Shown in pieces: positions 18,243 through 27,226 of a stretch of DNA of 64,000 nt. Origin of the DNA: Chitinophagales bacterium (GTDB lineage Bacteria > Bacteroidota > Bacteroidia > Chitinophagales > CAIOSU01); the NCBI GenBank assembly GCA_026003335.1, contig BPHB01000001.1, forward strand, positions 446,591-510,590, given 5' to 3'. How positions within the stretch are numbered: the first letter of the stretch is position 1; the number at the start of each line of letters is the position of its first letter. The notes under the pieces are model-generated. The model made no database searches. It worked only from the letters and a program-made list of their open reading frames with translations, and had not been told where the DNA came from. The translations under genes and the position numbers were made by a program.

Positions 18243-18476
18243 ATGAAAAACACTTTTACGCACTATCTGCTTATCAAAAAGATTTACGGAGAAATTTCCA
18301 AATGGGAAGAGGAAAGGCTTCAGGAAGCTTTGGCGAAAGACTGGGCACTTAAAGAGGAGCTGGAAGATTTAGAGGAAACAGCACGGCTTCTAAACTCCGC
18401 CTCCTATTCGCCCGGCAACAACACGATTAAAGCTATTCTGCAATACAGCAGAAACGCACAGGCGGTGGTAATTTAA
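18243..18476 (+). CDS. Small acidic helical protein beside ECF sigma factor (putative anti-sigma-like)
   Basis: A 77-residue protein with no membrane segment or signal. The first part reads YLLIKKIYGEISKWEEERLQ, resembling the 'Y-L-Y-G-E-L-S ... E-x-x-x-L' opening of short zinc-finger-less anti-sigma domains in Bacteroidota. It continues with EALAKDWALKEELEDLEETA and ends with NTIKAILQYSRNAQ, a pattern often seen in short proteins coded next to ECF sigma factors. No HxxxCxxC zinc motif is present. Position and composition suggest a binding partner of the sigma factor; this is inference. The preceding 161 nt hold a 10 bp inverted repeat. Confidence 0.7.
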   Translation: MKNTFTHYLLIKKIYGEISKWEEERLQEALAKDWALKEELEDLEETARLLNSASYSPGNNTIKAILQYSRNAQAVVI

Positions 18477-18489
18477 TGGACACAATACC

Positions 18490-19296
18490 TCAGTGACCAG
18501 CACGGCTGGCCCACACCGAATAAAATCGGCTGAAACGGCTCAGGTTGTCTACATTTATCCAATCTACACCTGCTTGCAGCAACTCATTCCATACGGATTT
18601 CCGCTGAGGACATGCCCAGAAGCGGATTTTCCTTCCCTGCTCATGGGCAGAAGTCACTAACTGTTTTAGCTGCAGGCGCTCCTCTGCAGGCATAACACCT
18701 CGACCTCTCCATCGAAAAACACTTCTATAAGCAGCACTTACCCGGCAAATAACATTTGCATCCAGGGGCGAATCAATATCCGACAGTCCTCCATCTATGG
18801 AAAAATAGCGAGGATTCCATTTTGCGGCAAGGTATTTAGCCCCATCTCCCGACAGCAACAACCTGACTGCTCCGGGCTGCTTTTCCCCATTTACAAACAC
18901 AGTTAATATATGCCGATAGCGCTCTGCAAGTCTGTTGAGACTATCCAGAGCTTCTTTGCTCCAAACACCTTTCAGGTCAAGCATAAGTTCCAACTCCTGA
19001 GGACTATCAGTATAAATGTTTCCCTTATTTTCATGATACCGGTTGCTGAGGGGCATCAAATACAAAGATTCCAACGTCTTCTTTTTGCGGATTCCCCAGG
19101 AAGTATGGGCTATGCAAAAGCGTCCTTCAGCATAAAACACATCGGCTTCAATACTGAAAAAACGTTGTTCCAGTGCATCCAGCAAAGGCCTTTTGCGCAG
19201 GTAATCATTATGGGAGTGGCCGTGAAGCTTAAACGGCTGAGTGAAAGCCGACAATGCTATTGCCGAGAAAACAATACAAAGCCATGCCTTTGCCAC
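18490..19296 (-). CDS. Exported PI-PLC/GDPD-fold phosphodiesterase-like protein
   Basis: A 268-residue TIM-barrel protein with a signal peptide (AWLCIVFSAIALSAFT, then Q). The first strand carries HGHSHNDYLRKRPLLDAL, the second SIEADVFYAEGRFCIAHT, giving the His, Glu, Asp, His set typical of PI-specific phospholipase C and glycerophosphodiester phosphodiesterase folds. The later strands ELELMLDLKG and the end GVDWINVDN fit the same barrel. This subgroup resembles the AIM6-like branch, whose substrate is not known. The start is GTG at 19296; no in-frame ATG is near. It is convergent with the small sigma partner and divergent from a second member of the same fold at 19452, so the two may have arisen by ancient duplication, though identity looks low. 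Confidence 0.8.
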   Translation of the reverse strand: MAKAWLCIVFSAIALSAFTQPFKLHGHSHNDYLRKRPLLDALEQRFFSIEADVFYAEGRFCIAHTSWGIRKKKTLESLYLMPLSNRYHENKGNIYTDSPQELELMLDLKGVWSKEALDSLNRLAERYRHILTVFVNGEKQPGAVRLLLSGDGAKYLAAKWNPRYFSIDGGLSDIDSPLDANVICRVSAAYRSVFRWRGRGVMPAEERLQLKQLVTSAHEQGRKIRFWACPQRKSVWNELLQAGVDWINVDNLSRFSRFYSVWASRAGH

Positions 19297-19451
19297 ATTG
19301 CAAAAAAACGAATTTTACCGTCTTCAGTCCATTTGTTTTGCCAATTACATCACCAGCCTTAACTTATTGTTAACTAAGTGTTAATTGAGTATGCGCTACC
19401 AAGGATATTTGATTAGATTATATTGCAACGCAAAACCCTTTGCATAGCCTG

Positions 19452-20408
19452 ATGCGATTGAATGCTTGTTTATTTCTGCTGTTTTGTGCACCAGCGGGTA
19501 TCACCGATGTATGCTTGTACGCCCAAAACCCGCTGATGCGGAATGACATGGAGCAATTTGATGTGCAAGGCCACCGGGGTGCACGCGGCAGTTACCCTGA
19601 AAATTCCATTCCGGGTTTTCTGTATGCTTTAACAGCCGGAGTGCATACGATTGAAATGGATGTGGTTATTTCAAAAGACAACCAGGTTGTAGTTTCTCAT
19701 GAGCCGTGGATGTCCGATAAAATATGTATATACCCGGATGGCAGGATGATAGGCCCCAAAGACGCCCGGAAAATCAACCTGTACCAGATGACCTATGCAG
19801 AAATCGCATCTTTTGACTGCGGCAGTAAAGGTAATCCGGATTTTCCCGGGCAAAAGCCAATGCCTGTAAGTAAGCCTTTGCTTTCTTCGGTAATTGACAC
19901 GCTGGAAAAGACCATAAGGCAAAAACAATTGAATCCTGTTTTTTACAATATTGAAGTAAAAAGCAGTCCTCGTAAAGACAATCTTTATCATCCGCAGCCC
20001 GAAGAGTTTGTACGTTTGCTCATGGAGGCCATCGCTCCTTTTCAGATAGAAGAAAGAATTACCATACAATCATTTGACCTCCGGCCATTGCGGGAAATCC
20101 GGAATAAAAACTACCACGTAAAGATTGCCCTGCTGACTGCCGAAGGTCGTATGCGGTACAAGCTCAAGCGTCTGGGATTTATACCGGATGTGTACAGCCC
20201 GCACTACCGTATCGTCAACAGGCGCACGATGCATAAGGCGCATGCACTAGGCATGAAGGTCATTCCATGGACGGTTAATGAGCCAAAGCACATGTCAAGG
20301 TTGATAGAACTAGGAGTCGATGGCATTATTACAGACTATCCGGAAAGATTAGTCAGATTATTGAGCGAAAAGTACAATGAAAGAAAAATTCAAAGCGAAG
20401 CACCATAG
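19452..20408 (+). CDS. Glycerophosphodiester phosphodiesterase
   Basis: Hydrolyses glycerophosphodiesters to glycerol-3-phosphate and an alcohol. 318 residues from the ATG at 19452; a TTG at 19440 is also in frame. A signal peptide is present (LNACLFLLFCAPAGITDVCL), so it is periplasmic or outer-membrane. The family motifs are QGHRGARGSYPENSIPGF, then HTIEMDVVISKDNQVVVSHE, then YNIEVKSSP, and at the end MKVIPWTVNE with GVDGIITDYPERL. All catalytic positions (His, Arg, Glu, Asp, His) are present. Its 3' end overlaps the ppk1 start by 32 nt, which suggests one transcript for phosphate release and polyphosphate storage. Confidence 0.92.
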   Translation: MRLNACLFLLFCAPAGITDVCLYAQNPLMRNDMEQFDVQGHRGARGSYPENSIPGFLYALTAGVHTIEMDVVISKDNQVVVSHEPWMSDKICIYPDGRMIGPKDARKINLYQMTYAEIASFDCGSKGNPDFPGQKPMPVSKPLLSSVIDTLEKTIRQKQLNPVFYNIEVKSSPRKDNLYHPQPEEFVRLLMEAIAPFQIEERITIQSFDLRPLREIRNKNYHVKIALLTAEGRMRYKLKRLGFIPDVYSPHYRIVNRRTMHKAHALGMKVIPWTVNEPKHMSRLIELGVDGIITDYPERLVRLLSEKYNERKIQSEAP

Positions 20409-22524
20409 GCCGCAACAGGATGATTCCCGCTGGTGGCTTGCTATTAAAAGTTTCAAAAAACTAAACTCCAAGGGTGCAAAGTTCATCAACCGGGAGTTGA
20501 GCTGGCTATCATTTAATGAGCGCGTATTGCAGGAAGCTGCCGACCCTAATGTGCCTGTTTTTGAGCGCCTGCGGTTTCTGGGTATCTTTTCCAATAATCT
20601 GGATGAATTTTTCAGAGTACGCGTTGCCACAATAAAACGTATTCTTCGCTACGGCAAGCAAAAAGAACCAACCAAAGAACTTTTGGGCAGCTCTCCGAAA
20701 ACCATTCTGAGTCAAATACAAAAAATTGCTTCTGACCAGCATGTACACTTTGACAGAATTTATAATCAGATATTGGAAGAACTGAAAAAGAAGTATAAAA
20801 TACATAAACTCAATGAGCGCACCCTAAATGAAGAACAGGGTGAATTTGTCAAAATATACTTTCAGGAAAAAATCCGTTCGGCACTCACTCCTATCATGCT
20901 CAGCCCCGAATCGCGCTTCCCTAAGCTGTTGGACAAAACCATCTACTTTGCCATCAAGCTATCCAGTCATCATACAGGAGAGGTAAAGTATGCACTGATG
21001 GAAATTCCTACTTCCATTGTTCCACGGTTTTTGGTACTGCCGGAATCCAGAGGCAACAAATTTTTCATCCTGCTGGATGACGTAATCCGTTACAATCTGA
21101 AAGATATCTTTTACATTTTTGATTTTGACCGTATTGAAGCCTATACTATCAAGGTTACGCTGGATGCCGAGCTGGATATTGACAATGATGTATCCAAAAG
21201 TTTTATTGAACTTATATCAAAAAGCCTGAAAAAACGCGAATTAGCAAACCCCGTCAGGCTGATTTACGACCAAAATATACCTACAGACCTGTTCAGTTTT
21301 ATCATTGAAAACCTTCAATTGACGGAGGAAGAAAACATTATTGCAGGAGCCCGATATCATAATTTCAAAGATTTTATGCATTTCCCGGATTTCGGGATAA
21401 TGGAAGGCAAATATCCCCGGCTGCCTCATCTCCGGCACCGACACCTGCTGCCTTCGGTAAGCATGTTTTCCCAAATTGCTCAGCGCGACATATTGCTTTA
21501 TTATCCCTATCATTCTTTCCATCACTTTAACGATTTACTGCGCGAAGCCGCCATTGATCCTAAAGTAAAATCCATAAAAATTACACTCTACCGGGTTGCA
21601 GAAGAATCCACTGTAGTGAAAGCGCTGATCAATGCACTGAAAAACGGCAAAGAGGTCACTGCAGTGGTGGAGTTGCAGGCACGTTTTGATGAGCAAACCA
21701 ATATTTACTGGGCAAACAAACTGGCAGAAGAAGGAGCAAAGGTCATTTATGGCGTTAAAGGATTAAAGGTGCATGCCAAACTCTGCCTGATTACCCGCAA
21801 AGAAGGGAAAAAGACACTGGATTATGCCAACATAGGAACGGGCAACTACAACGAAGAAACAGCTAAACTCTATACCGATCACAGCCTCTTCACCAGCGAT
21901 CCGCGCATAACCCGCGAAGTAGCTGCATTATTTGAATTTTTTGACAACAACCTTGAAATAGGTAAATACAAACACCTGCTTGTTTCTCCATTCAACATGC
22001 GTAAACGACTAAACAAACTCATTCAACACGAAATAAAAAATGCCCAGTCAGGTAAACCAGCCTACATCTGGCTGAAACTGAACAATCTTGTGGATCCGGA
22101 TATGATTAAAAAACTTTACCAGGCTGCAAAGGCAGGGGTAAAAATAAAGATCATCGTACGAAGCATCTGCTCGCTCATACCACAAAAAAAAGGGTTAAGT
22201 GAAAATATCACGGCTAAAAGTATTGTGGACAGGTTTCTGGAACATTCCCGTTTTTATATCTTTTGCAATGGTGGTGAAGAAAAATATTACATCAGCTCAG
22301 CTGATTGGATGACACGCAACCTGGACCACCGCAGCGAAGTGGCCTGTCCAATTTACGATCCCGAGCTGCAAGCGGAAATCAAAGATATATTTAACCTGCA
22401 ATGGGCTGATAATGTGAAAGCGCGCTATCTGGACGAGAAACAATTAAATCAATATGTGCGCAACAAACGAAATCCTCTGCGTTCTCAGATGGAAATTTAC
22501 AACTACTACAATAGTAAAAAATAA
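20377..22524 (+). CDS. ppk1: Polyphosphate kinase 1
   Basis: Makes long-chain inorganic polyphosphate from ATP. 715 residues, the normal PPK1 length. The N-terminal domain begins FINRELSWLSFNERVLQEA, typical of PPK1, followed by FLGIFSNNLDEFFRVRVATI. The autophosphorylated histidine lies in GLKVHAKLCLITRKEGKK near residue 465, with the PLD-like HxK pattern. NIGTGNYNEETAKLYTDHSL follows, and the second PLD-like site is near 625-650, with SSADWMTRNLDHRSEVACPI. The start ATG lies within the preceding phosphodiesterase gene, and ppx follows 105 nt later. Confident. Confidence 0.96.
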   Translation: MKEKFKAKHHRPQQDDSRWWLAIKSFKKLNSKGAKFINRELSWLSFNERVLQEAADPNVPVFERLRFLGIFSNNLDEFFRVRVATIKRILRYGKQKEPTKELLGSSPKTILSQIQKIASDQHVHFDRIYNQILEELKKKYKIHKLNERTLNEEQGEFVKIYFQEKIRSALTPIMLSPESRFPKLLDKTIYFAIKLSSHHTGEVKYALMEIPTSIVPRFLVLPESRGNKFFILLDDVIRYNLKDIFYIFDFDRIEAYTIKVTLDAELDIDNDVSKSFIELISKSLKKRELANPVRLIYDQNIPTDLFSFIIENLQLTEEENIIAGARYHNFKDFMHFPDFGIMEGKYPRLPHLRHRHLLPSVSMFSQIAQRDILLYYPYHSFHHFNDLLREAAIDPKVKSIKITLYRVAEESTVVKALINALKNGKEVTAVVELQARFDEQTNIYWANKLAEEGAKVIYGVKGLKVHAKLCLITRKEGKKTLDYANIGTGNYNEETAKLYTDHSLFTSDPRITREVAALFEFFDNNLEIGKYKHLLVSPFNMRKRLNKLIQHEIKNAQSGKPAYIWLKLNNLVDPDMIKKLYQAAKAGVKIKIIVRSICSLIPQKKGLSENITAKSIVDRFLEHSRFYIFCNGGEEKYYISSADWMTRNLDHRSEVACPIYDPELQAEIKDIFNLQWADNVKARYLDEKQLNQYVRNKRNPLRSQMEIYNYYNSKK

Positions 22525-22629
22525 GAACCCTAAGTTTCAACATAACTTACATCTGGTGGAAAAAAAATTTTCCCGCTCCCGGGTGAATTCAAAACCTTTA
22601 CATAAAATGAGTTTATCTGATTATTCTCC

Positions 22630-23547
22630 ATGAAGCTTGCTTCTATTGACATAGGCTCCAATGCAGCAAGGCTGCTGCTGGTTAATGTGTTTGAGCACAA
22701 CTATAAAACAGTGTTCAGAAAGGAGAGCCTGGTGAGAGTGCCCGTAAGGCTAGGCTTTGACACATTCTCTACAGGTGAAATCTCACTTGCCCGAACGGAT
22801 AATTTGCTGAAAACCATGGTTGCTTTTAAATACCTCATGGAGGTACATGACGTGCAGGGATATAAAGCCTGTGCTACAGCTGCCATGCGTGAAGCTAAAA
22901 ACGGATCGGATATCGTAAAAAAAATACATGCACTTACCGGCATACAGGTAGAGATTGTTTCCGGCCGCAGAGAGGCCAGCATCATATACTCTAATCGTGT
23001 GGAAGAACAACTCAACCATAACAACACCTATTTATACATCGACATTGGAGGGGGCAGCACCGAACTATCTTTGTTTCACAAGGGTAAGGTGATAGATACC
23101 GCTTCTTTCCCTATTGGAACTATCAGGCTGCTTTACAAACAAGTGCGTGAAGGGGATTGGCTGCCCATGAAAAAAATGCTGAAAAAAATCAGCGATACCT
23201 ACACAACCATTTACGGCATCGGCACGGGTGGAAATATTAACAAGCTCTATAAACTCTTTGGAAATACTAAAGACCATTCATTAAGCCGCAAATCTGTGCG
23301 AGAAGCCTATCAGATTATTTCCGGCTATTCGTTTACCGAACGTGTAAGCATCTTGGGGCTTAAGCCCGACCGGGCTGATGTGATTGTGCCGGCTGCTGAA
23401 ATCCTCCTTCTGGTAACCAAATGGGCAGGCATTGAAAAAACATTTGTACCCAAAATCGGCCTGGCCGATGGTCTGATTCACGAGTTGTTCAATGAACTTT
23501 ACAACAAACCGGTAACTGAAATTTTTTACGAAGACGATAAGCTCTGA
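22630..23547 (+). CDS. Ppx/GppA family phosphatase (exopolyphosphatase)
   Basis: Degrades polyphosphate or ppGpp-type substrates. 305 residues, only the core ASKHA-fold domains I and II, as in short Bacteroidota members; the C-terminal HD-like domain of E. coli Ppx is absent. Phosphate loop 1 reads SIDIGSNAARLLLV at residues 4-17, and phosphate loop 2 YIDIGGGSTELSLF near 138. TCATAAMREAKNG-like catalytic context is seen as ACATAAMREAKNGSDIV, and GIGTGGNINKL near 196. It directly follows ppk1, the usual functional partner. Its tail overlaps the convergent rdgB by 22 nt. Confidence 0.93.
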   Translation: MKLASIDIGSNAARLLLVNVFEHNYKTVFRKESLVRVPVRLGFDTFSTGEISLARTDNLLKTMVAFKYLMEVHDVQGYKACATAAMREAKNGSDIVKKIHALTGIQVEIVSGRREASIIYSNRVEEQLNHNNTYLYIDIGGGSTELSLFHKGKVIDTASFPIGTIRLLYKQVREGDWLPMKKMLKKISDTYTTIYGIGTGGNINKLYKLFGNTKDHSLSRKSVREAYQIISGYSFTERVSILGLKPDRADVIVPAAEILLLVTKWAGIEKTFVPKIGLADGLIHELFNELYNKPVTEIFYEDDKL

Positions 23548-24125
23548 TTGTTTTTTAAAAACTCCATCATTTTTACAAGAGCCTGCCTGCGATGGCTCTT
23601 GCTGTTTTTCACTTCCGGTGGCATGCGGGCAAAAGACACCGAACTCCCTTCAGGTATGAAAACCGGATCATAACCAAATCCCCAGTCGCCATCAGGATAC
23701 TCTGCTATATCACCCGTTATCACGCCTTCAAACACGTATTCCTTCCCCTCCAGAATCAAGGCAATGACCGTTCTGAAACGGGCTTTACGATGGGTTTTGC
23801 CTTCCATCTTCTTCAGCAACAAGGCAATATTATCCGATGACGACTTATCCGGACCGGCATAGCGGGCAGAATAAACACCGGGCTCCCCACCAAGAGCTTC
23901 TACTTCCAACCCTGTATCTTCGGCAAAGCAATTCACGCCATACATGCTGCTGACAAAACGTGCTTTTTCCAAAGCATTTTCCTCAAGGGTATCATGCGTT
24001 TCGGGCAATTCAATATGGCACTGTATATCCTCCAGGCTCAGTATCTGAATGGACTCTCCGACTATCTGTCGTGCCTCGGCAAGCTTGTTCGGATTATTGG
24101 TGGCAAATACCAATTGTGTTGTCAT
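23526..24125 (-). CDS. rdgB: Non-canonical purine NTP pyrophosphatase (RdgB/HAM1)
   Basis: Removes dITP, XTP and related deaminated nucleotides from the pool. About 199 residues from the ATG at 24125, the usual length; the frame is open up to 24164 but the family starts at MTTQLVFATNNPNKLAEARQ. Nucleotide-binding motifs: ETHDTLEENALEKARF near residue 55, CFAEDTGLEVEALGGEPGVY near 70, and the C-terminal GFGYDPVFIPEG with FARM and KNSKSHRRQAL. The catalytic Asp is in AEDTG. It is convergent with ppx and divergent from ilvE, with 101 bp between the starts. Confidence 0.95.
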   Translation of the reverse strand: MTTQLVFATNNPNKLAEARQIVGESIQILSLEDIQCHIELPETHDTLEENALEKARFVSSMYGVNCFAEDTGLEVEALGGEPGVYSARYAGPDKSSSDNIALLLKKMEGKTHRKARFRTVIALILEGKEYVFEGVITGDIAEYPDGDWGFGYDPVFIPEGSSVSFARMPPEVKNSKSHRRQALVKMMEFLKNNQSLSSS

Positions 24126-24226
24126 ATGTGAATGACGATAAACATTTGCTGCATACGCTTCCACTCCTGCCCGGTTTGCTCTTTAGAAATAATAAAAGTA
24201 TTTTTAGACAATCTTGCAACCAGGCT

Positions 24227-25318
24227 ATGGAAAGCCAAATTACCATAGAAAAAGCAAAGTACTCCCGGATAAAGGAAGTAGATTTCACTAACATTCCTTT
24301 CGGACGGATTTTTTCCGACCACATGTTTATGGCAGACTATTATGACGGGGCATGGCGTGATTTCCGTATTGTTCCGTTTGGAAAATTCCCTTTTCATCCT
24401 GCTACCAGTGCTCTACACTACGGGCAATCCATTTTTGAAGGACTGAAGGCTTACAAAAGCATTCATGGAGAAGTGCAGCTATTCAGGCCCCAAAAAAATA
24501 TTGAAAGGCTCAATAAATCAGCCAGAAGAATGGCTATGCCCGAATTTCCGGAGGATATATTTTTTCGGGCACTGAATGAGCTTATGCGCTTAGACCATGC
24601 ATGGATTCCTTCCAATGATGAAGGTTCTTTATATATCCGGCCGCTGATGTTTGCCACTGATGAATATGTAGGCATCAAGCCTTCAGACAATTACCGTTTG
24701 ATAATATTCACCTGTCCGGTAGGGCCATATTACGATAAGCCGGTTAAGGTATGGATGGATGACCGCTTTGTACGTGCTTTCCCCGGAGGGGTGGGTACTG
24801 CAAAGGCTGCCGGCAATTACGGTGCTACTCTCTATGCGGTGAAGTTGGCACGGGCAAGAGGGTATGATCAACTATTATGGCTTGATGGCATTGAACACCG
24901 TTACCTGCAGGAAATCGGCACCATGAATGTATTCTTTCAGATAGATGAGTGTTTGGTTACCCCAACTCTGGAAGAAGGCACTATACTGGAAGGCATCACC
25001 CGCGACAGCGTGATTACACTCTTACGGGAAGAAGGTGTTGAAGTGCAGGAACGCAGGGTAACGGTAGATGAGATTTTTGAAGCTTACGATAAGGGCTTAC
25101 TCAAAGATGCTTTCGGCACGGGCACTGCCGCCACCATATCTCAGATTGCCGAAATAGGATACAAGGATAAAAAAATCATCCTGAACCAATTAGCTGCCGA
25201 TAGGTATTCTTCCATGCTCAAAGAAAAACTGGAAGATATTAAAAGATCTAAAATCCCTGACCGCTATAATTGGATGTACCGTATTGAAACCTCCGTTGCT
25301 GCCAGCAAAAGCAAATAA
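24227..25318 (+). CDS. ilvE: Branched-chain amino acid aminotransferase
   Basis: PLP enzyme (fold type IV) of leucine, isoleucine and valine synthesis. About 363 residues from the ATG at 24227. The open frame extends upstream to 23960, but that part overlaps rdgB and is not conserved. HPATSALHYGQSIFEGLKAY near residue 65, SLYIRPLMFATDEYVGIKPS near 128, the PLP lysine in GGVGTAKAAGNYGATLYA near 195, WLDGIEHRYLQEIGTMNVFF, and LEGITRDSVITLLRE are all typical of the IlvE type II group. The genes for the rest of the pathway are not here. A single gene, with a promoter presumably in the short gap to rdgB. Confidence 0.96.
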   Translation: MESQITIEKAKYSRIKEVDFTNIPFGRIFSDHMFMADYYDGAWRDFRIVPFGKFPFHPATSALHYGQSIFEGLKAYKSIHGEVQLFRPQKNIERLNKSARRMAMPEFPEDIFFRALNELMRLDHAWIPSNDEGSLYIRPLMFATDEYVGIKPSDNYRLIIFTCPVGPYYDKPVKVWMDDRFVRAFPGGVGTAKAAGNYGATLYAVKLARARGYDQLLWLDGIEHRYLQEIGTMNVFFQIDECLVTPTLEEGTILEGITRDSVITLLREEGVEVQERRVTVDEIFEAYDKGLLKDAFGTGTAATISQIAEIGYKDKKIILNQLAADRYSSMLKEKLEDIKRSKIPDRYNWMYRIETSVAASKSK

Positions 25319-25339
25319 CGATACGGGTCAAAATCTGCT

Positions 25340-26215
25340 TTAAAAGCCATATCCCTCGTAATCAGGAGTAAACTCCTTCTCGGAGAGTGCCGGATTTATC
25401 TGCAGGTTATGAAACTCGTAGCGTTCAAATTGCCCTTTCTCATCAAACATGATCTGCACTATCGGCAAAAGGGTGGCTTTATCAATGTAAAGAATAGTTT
25501 TCTTGGCATAGGACGTAGGAATTTTTACCGTCATTCCCGGTTTGAGATCATCAAAATTTTTCAGTCCATTTTTTTCCAGAATCAAATACCCGCATATCAT
25601 TTTACGGGCGGCTATGCTATTGATATCTTCTCCTTCCTGCACCGTATAATTTACATACTGAAATTCGGGATCTTCAATCACCAGTTTGTAACAGGGTCTG
25701 CCCTCCCAGGTGATATCTCCTTCATAGCGGAAATATCGCCCAAACTCTCCGGGCCGTTCATTATCCGCTCTTTTCACGGCTGCCCGAACAATGGTGGCCA
25801 GTGTACCAAAGCCAGATTGTAGCAGGGTGTTATGCTGCCGCTCCCGCATACGTGAGCTATAGGGGCTAAACCAAAGGTTGGGTAACCATTTCCCCGCGTT
25901 TACCAGTGCCTTGTTGTTGTTTTGGCCGTGTATATATAGTACTTCTACCCCCTGGTTGCGTTTGGATTTGGTAAGCATGTAAACCCGGAAAGGATTTACC
26001 GACATCTTCACATCAAATTCCGAATATTCGGTTTCATCTCCAAAGCGTTCATACGACTTGAAGGTATATTTCAGTGTTTGTATGCGATCAATAGACTGCA
26101 ACATACTGTTGATAATTTCACGTGAGGTGGTGTTGGAGTCTACCCCTGCCCGGCAGAAGAGAGAAACAAACAGTGTTCCGGTAAACAGCAGCAGGTTGTT
26201 CAGACGCATGTGCAT
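25340..26215 (-). CDS. DUF1571 protein with embedded LysM-like segment
   Basis: About 291 residues from Met at 26215 (Met at 26209 also possible), with a signal peptide (LLLFTGTLFVSLFCRAG). The body has DUF1571 features: LQSIDRIQTLKYTFKSYERF near residue 40, DVKMSVNPFRVYMLTKSKRN, and the C-terminal FERYEFHNLQINPAL and FTPDYEGYGF. Between them, about residues 195-245, lies a LysM-like module (YTVQEGEDINSIAARKMICG ... LEKNGLKNFDDLKPGMTVKI). LysM modules bind peptidoglycan, so the protein may lie in the periplasm at the wall, but no enzyme motif is seen. It lies convergent to ilvE. A terminator shared by both directions separates it from the next minus-strand gene upstream. Confidence 0.8.
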   Translation of the reverse strand: MHMRLNNLLLFTGTLFVSLFCRAGVDSNTTSREIINSMLQSIDRIQTLKYTFKSYERFGDETEYSEFDVKMSVNPFRVYMLTKSKRNQGVEVLYIHGQNNNKALVNAGKWLPNLWFSPYSSRMRERQHNTLLQSGFGTLATIVRAAVKRADNERPGEFGRYFRYEGDITWEGRPCYKLVIEDPEFQYVNYTVQEGEDINSIAARKMICGYLILEKNGLKNFDDLKPGMTVKIPTSYAKKTILYIDKATLLPIVQIMFDEKGQFERYEFHNLQINPALSEKEFTPDYEGYGF

Positions 26216-26262
26216 GATTTTTTGATGCAGCAAATTTAATCTCCCTTTACCCTATATCAGCG

Positions 26263-26299
26263 AAAAAAAAAGGCTGCTTCACAGGGAAACAGCCTTTTT
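26263..26299 (-). terminator. Terminator after the T9SS gene at 26326
   Basis: The arms AAAAAGGCTG (26267-26276) and CAGCCTTTTT (26290-26299) are fully complementary with a 13 nt loop. On the minus strand the stem is followed by nine Ts, a classic rho-independent terminator for the gene ending at 26326. It also has Ts on the plus strand and could act both ways. Confidence 0.85.
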
Positions 26300-26325
26300 G
26301 CATCGTTGACAAACTGACTGACAGT

Positions 26326-27162
26326 CTATTCAGCTATTGTTATCCTGCGGGTAACCGCTTTTCCATCTTTGGAGAGGGTGAAGAAATAAACTCCTTCTGC
26401 CAGATTATTGCGATGGAGAATGTATCTGTTAGTGCCTGTTGAAACAACCAGCTCTTCGTTCAAAACAGTTTTGCCGGCTAAATCGCGCAGGCTGACCTGA
26501 TACATTCCACTTTCTTTAGCAGTAAAGCGTATCTCGGTTTGTGTAGTAAAAGGATTGGGAACGATGGTAATGTCATCAATGCTCTGCACAGTGGGTATGG
26601 CATTTACCACATTACAGTTTCTAAATGAGTTCCATTCTGCTGCCATGGTATCTCCGCGGGACACTACAGGAGCATTTGTATCACATACTCCACCTGCATT
26701 AGTCACATTGATATAGTAACCAAACGGGCAGTTGCCACTGGCAAGTATGCCGTAAAGCACGCAAGCCTCGTTGGAAAATGACCCCAGAGCAAGCGTAACG
26801 GTGGCATAGATACCGAGTTTATAGCGCCCTACCGGACAATTGGTCGTACCAAACACACTGGCGCAACCGGTAGCTCCCGGTGCAAAAGTTTTTGTTTTCT
26901 GCCCGTTGTCAAACAAATAATCAAGACCTTCAGGCAACCCTACTATGCTGTCAATCCGCAGCGAAGTAATCCCGAGCGTATCAAAATTTTCTACGTTAAT
27001 GGTGGCGCTATAGGCAACACCCTGTTCCACGCAGGGCAACTGTTGCCAATCTGGGCTTATGCCTGGATCTCCACTTGGAGCAGGAGGTGTACAGGACTGG
27101 GAATAGGCATTGGTGCCAACCAGCACCCAGCAAGCAAAGAATAACGTAATAGACTTTTTCAT
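26326..27162 (-). CDS. T9SS type A sorting-domain protein, unknown function
   Basis: A 278-residue secreted protein. It has a signal peptide (SITLFFACWVLVGTNAYS, then Q), a middle of about 170 residues with many cysteines and no family I recognise (SCTPPAPSGDPGI, FGTTNCPVGRYKLGIY, ACVLYGILASGNCPFGYYI), and a C-terminal sorting domain from about residue 200: IVPNPFTTQTEIRF ... SLRDLAGKTVLNEELVV ... LAEGVYFFTLSKDGKAVTRR. The cysteine spacing suggests disulfides in an extracellular domain. It follows the PKD/C2 T9SS gene on the same strand after a 60 nt gap that holds its own likely promoter, and a strong terminator follows it. Confidence 0.85.
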   Translation of the reverse strand: MKKSITLFFACWVLVGTNAYSQSCTPPAPSGDPGISPDWQQLPCVEQGVAYSATINVENFDTLGITSLRIDSIVGLPEGLDYLFDNGQKTKTFAPGATGCASVFGTTNCPVGRYKLGIYATVTLALGSFSNEACVLYGILASGNCPFGYYINVTNAGGVCDTNAPVVSRGDTMAAEWNSFRNCNVVNAIPTVQSIDDITIVPNPFTTQTEIRFTAKESGMYQVSLRDLAGKTVLNEELVVSTGTNRYILHRNNLAEGVYFFTLSKDGKAVTRRITIAE

Positions 27163-27193
27163 GGTTTTAATATTTTTTTATGACCGAATGGGG

Positions 27194-27226
27194 CAAATAT
27201 CTGAAAAATATGCCGCAATCTGTCAA
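27194..27226 (-). promoter_or_regulatory. Likely promoter of the T9SS gene at 27162
   Basis: On the minus strand TTGACA (27226-27221) is followed 22 nt after its TTG by GATATTTG (27201-27194), a 7 of 8 match to TAnnTTTG. The spacing between -33 TTG and -7 is within the Bacteroidota range. The -33 box overlaps the stop of the preceding gene. Confidence 0.45.

Noticed and set aside
23960-24226. N-terminal extension of ilvE by about 89 residues
   Set aside because: It overlaps rdgB and has no similarity to the aminotransferase family, whose usual start is the ATG at 24227.
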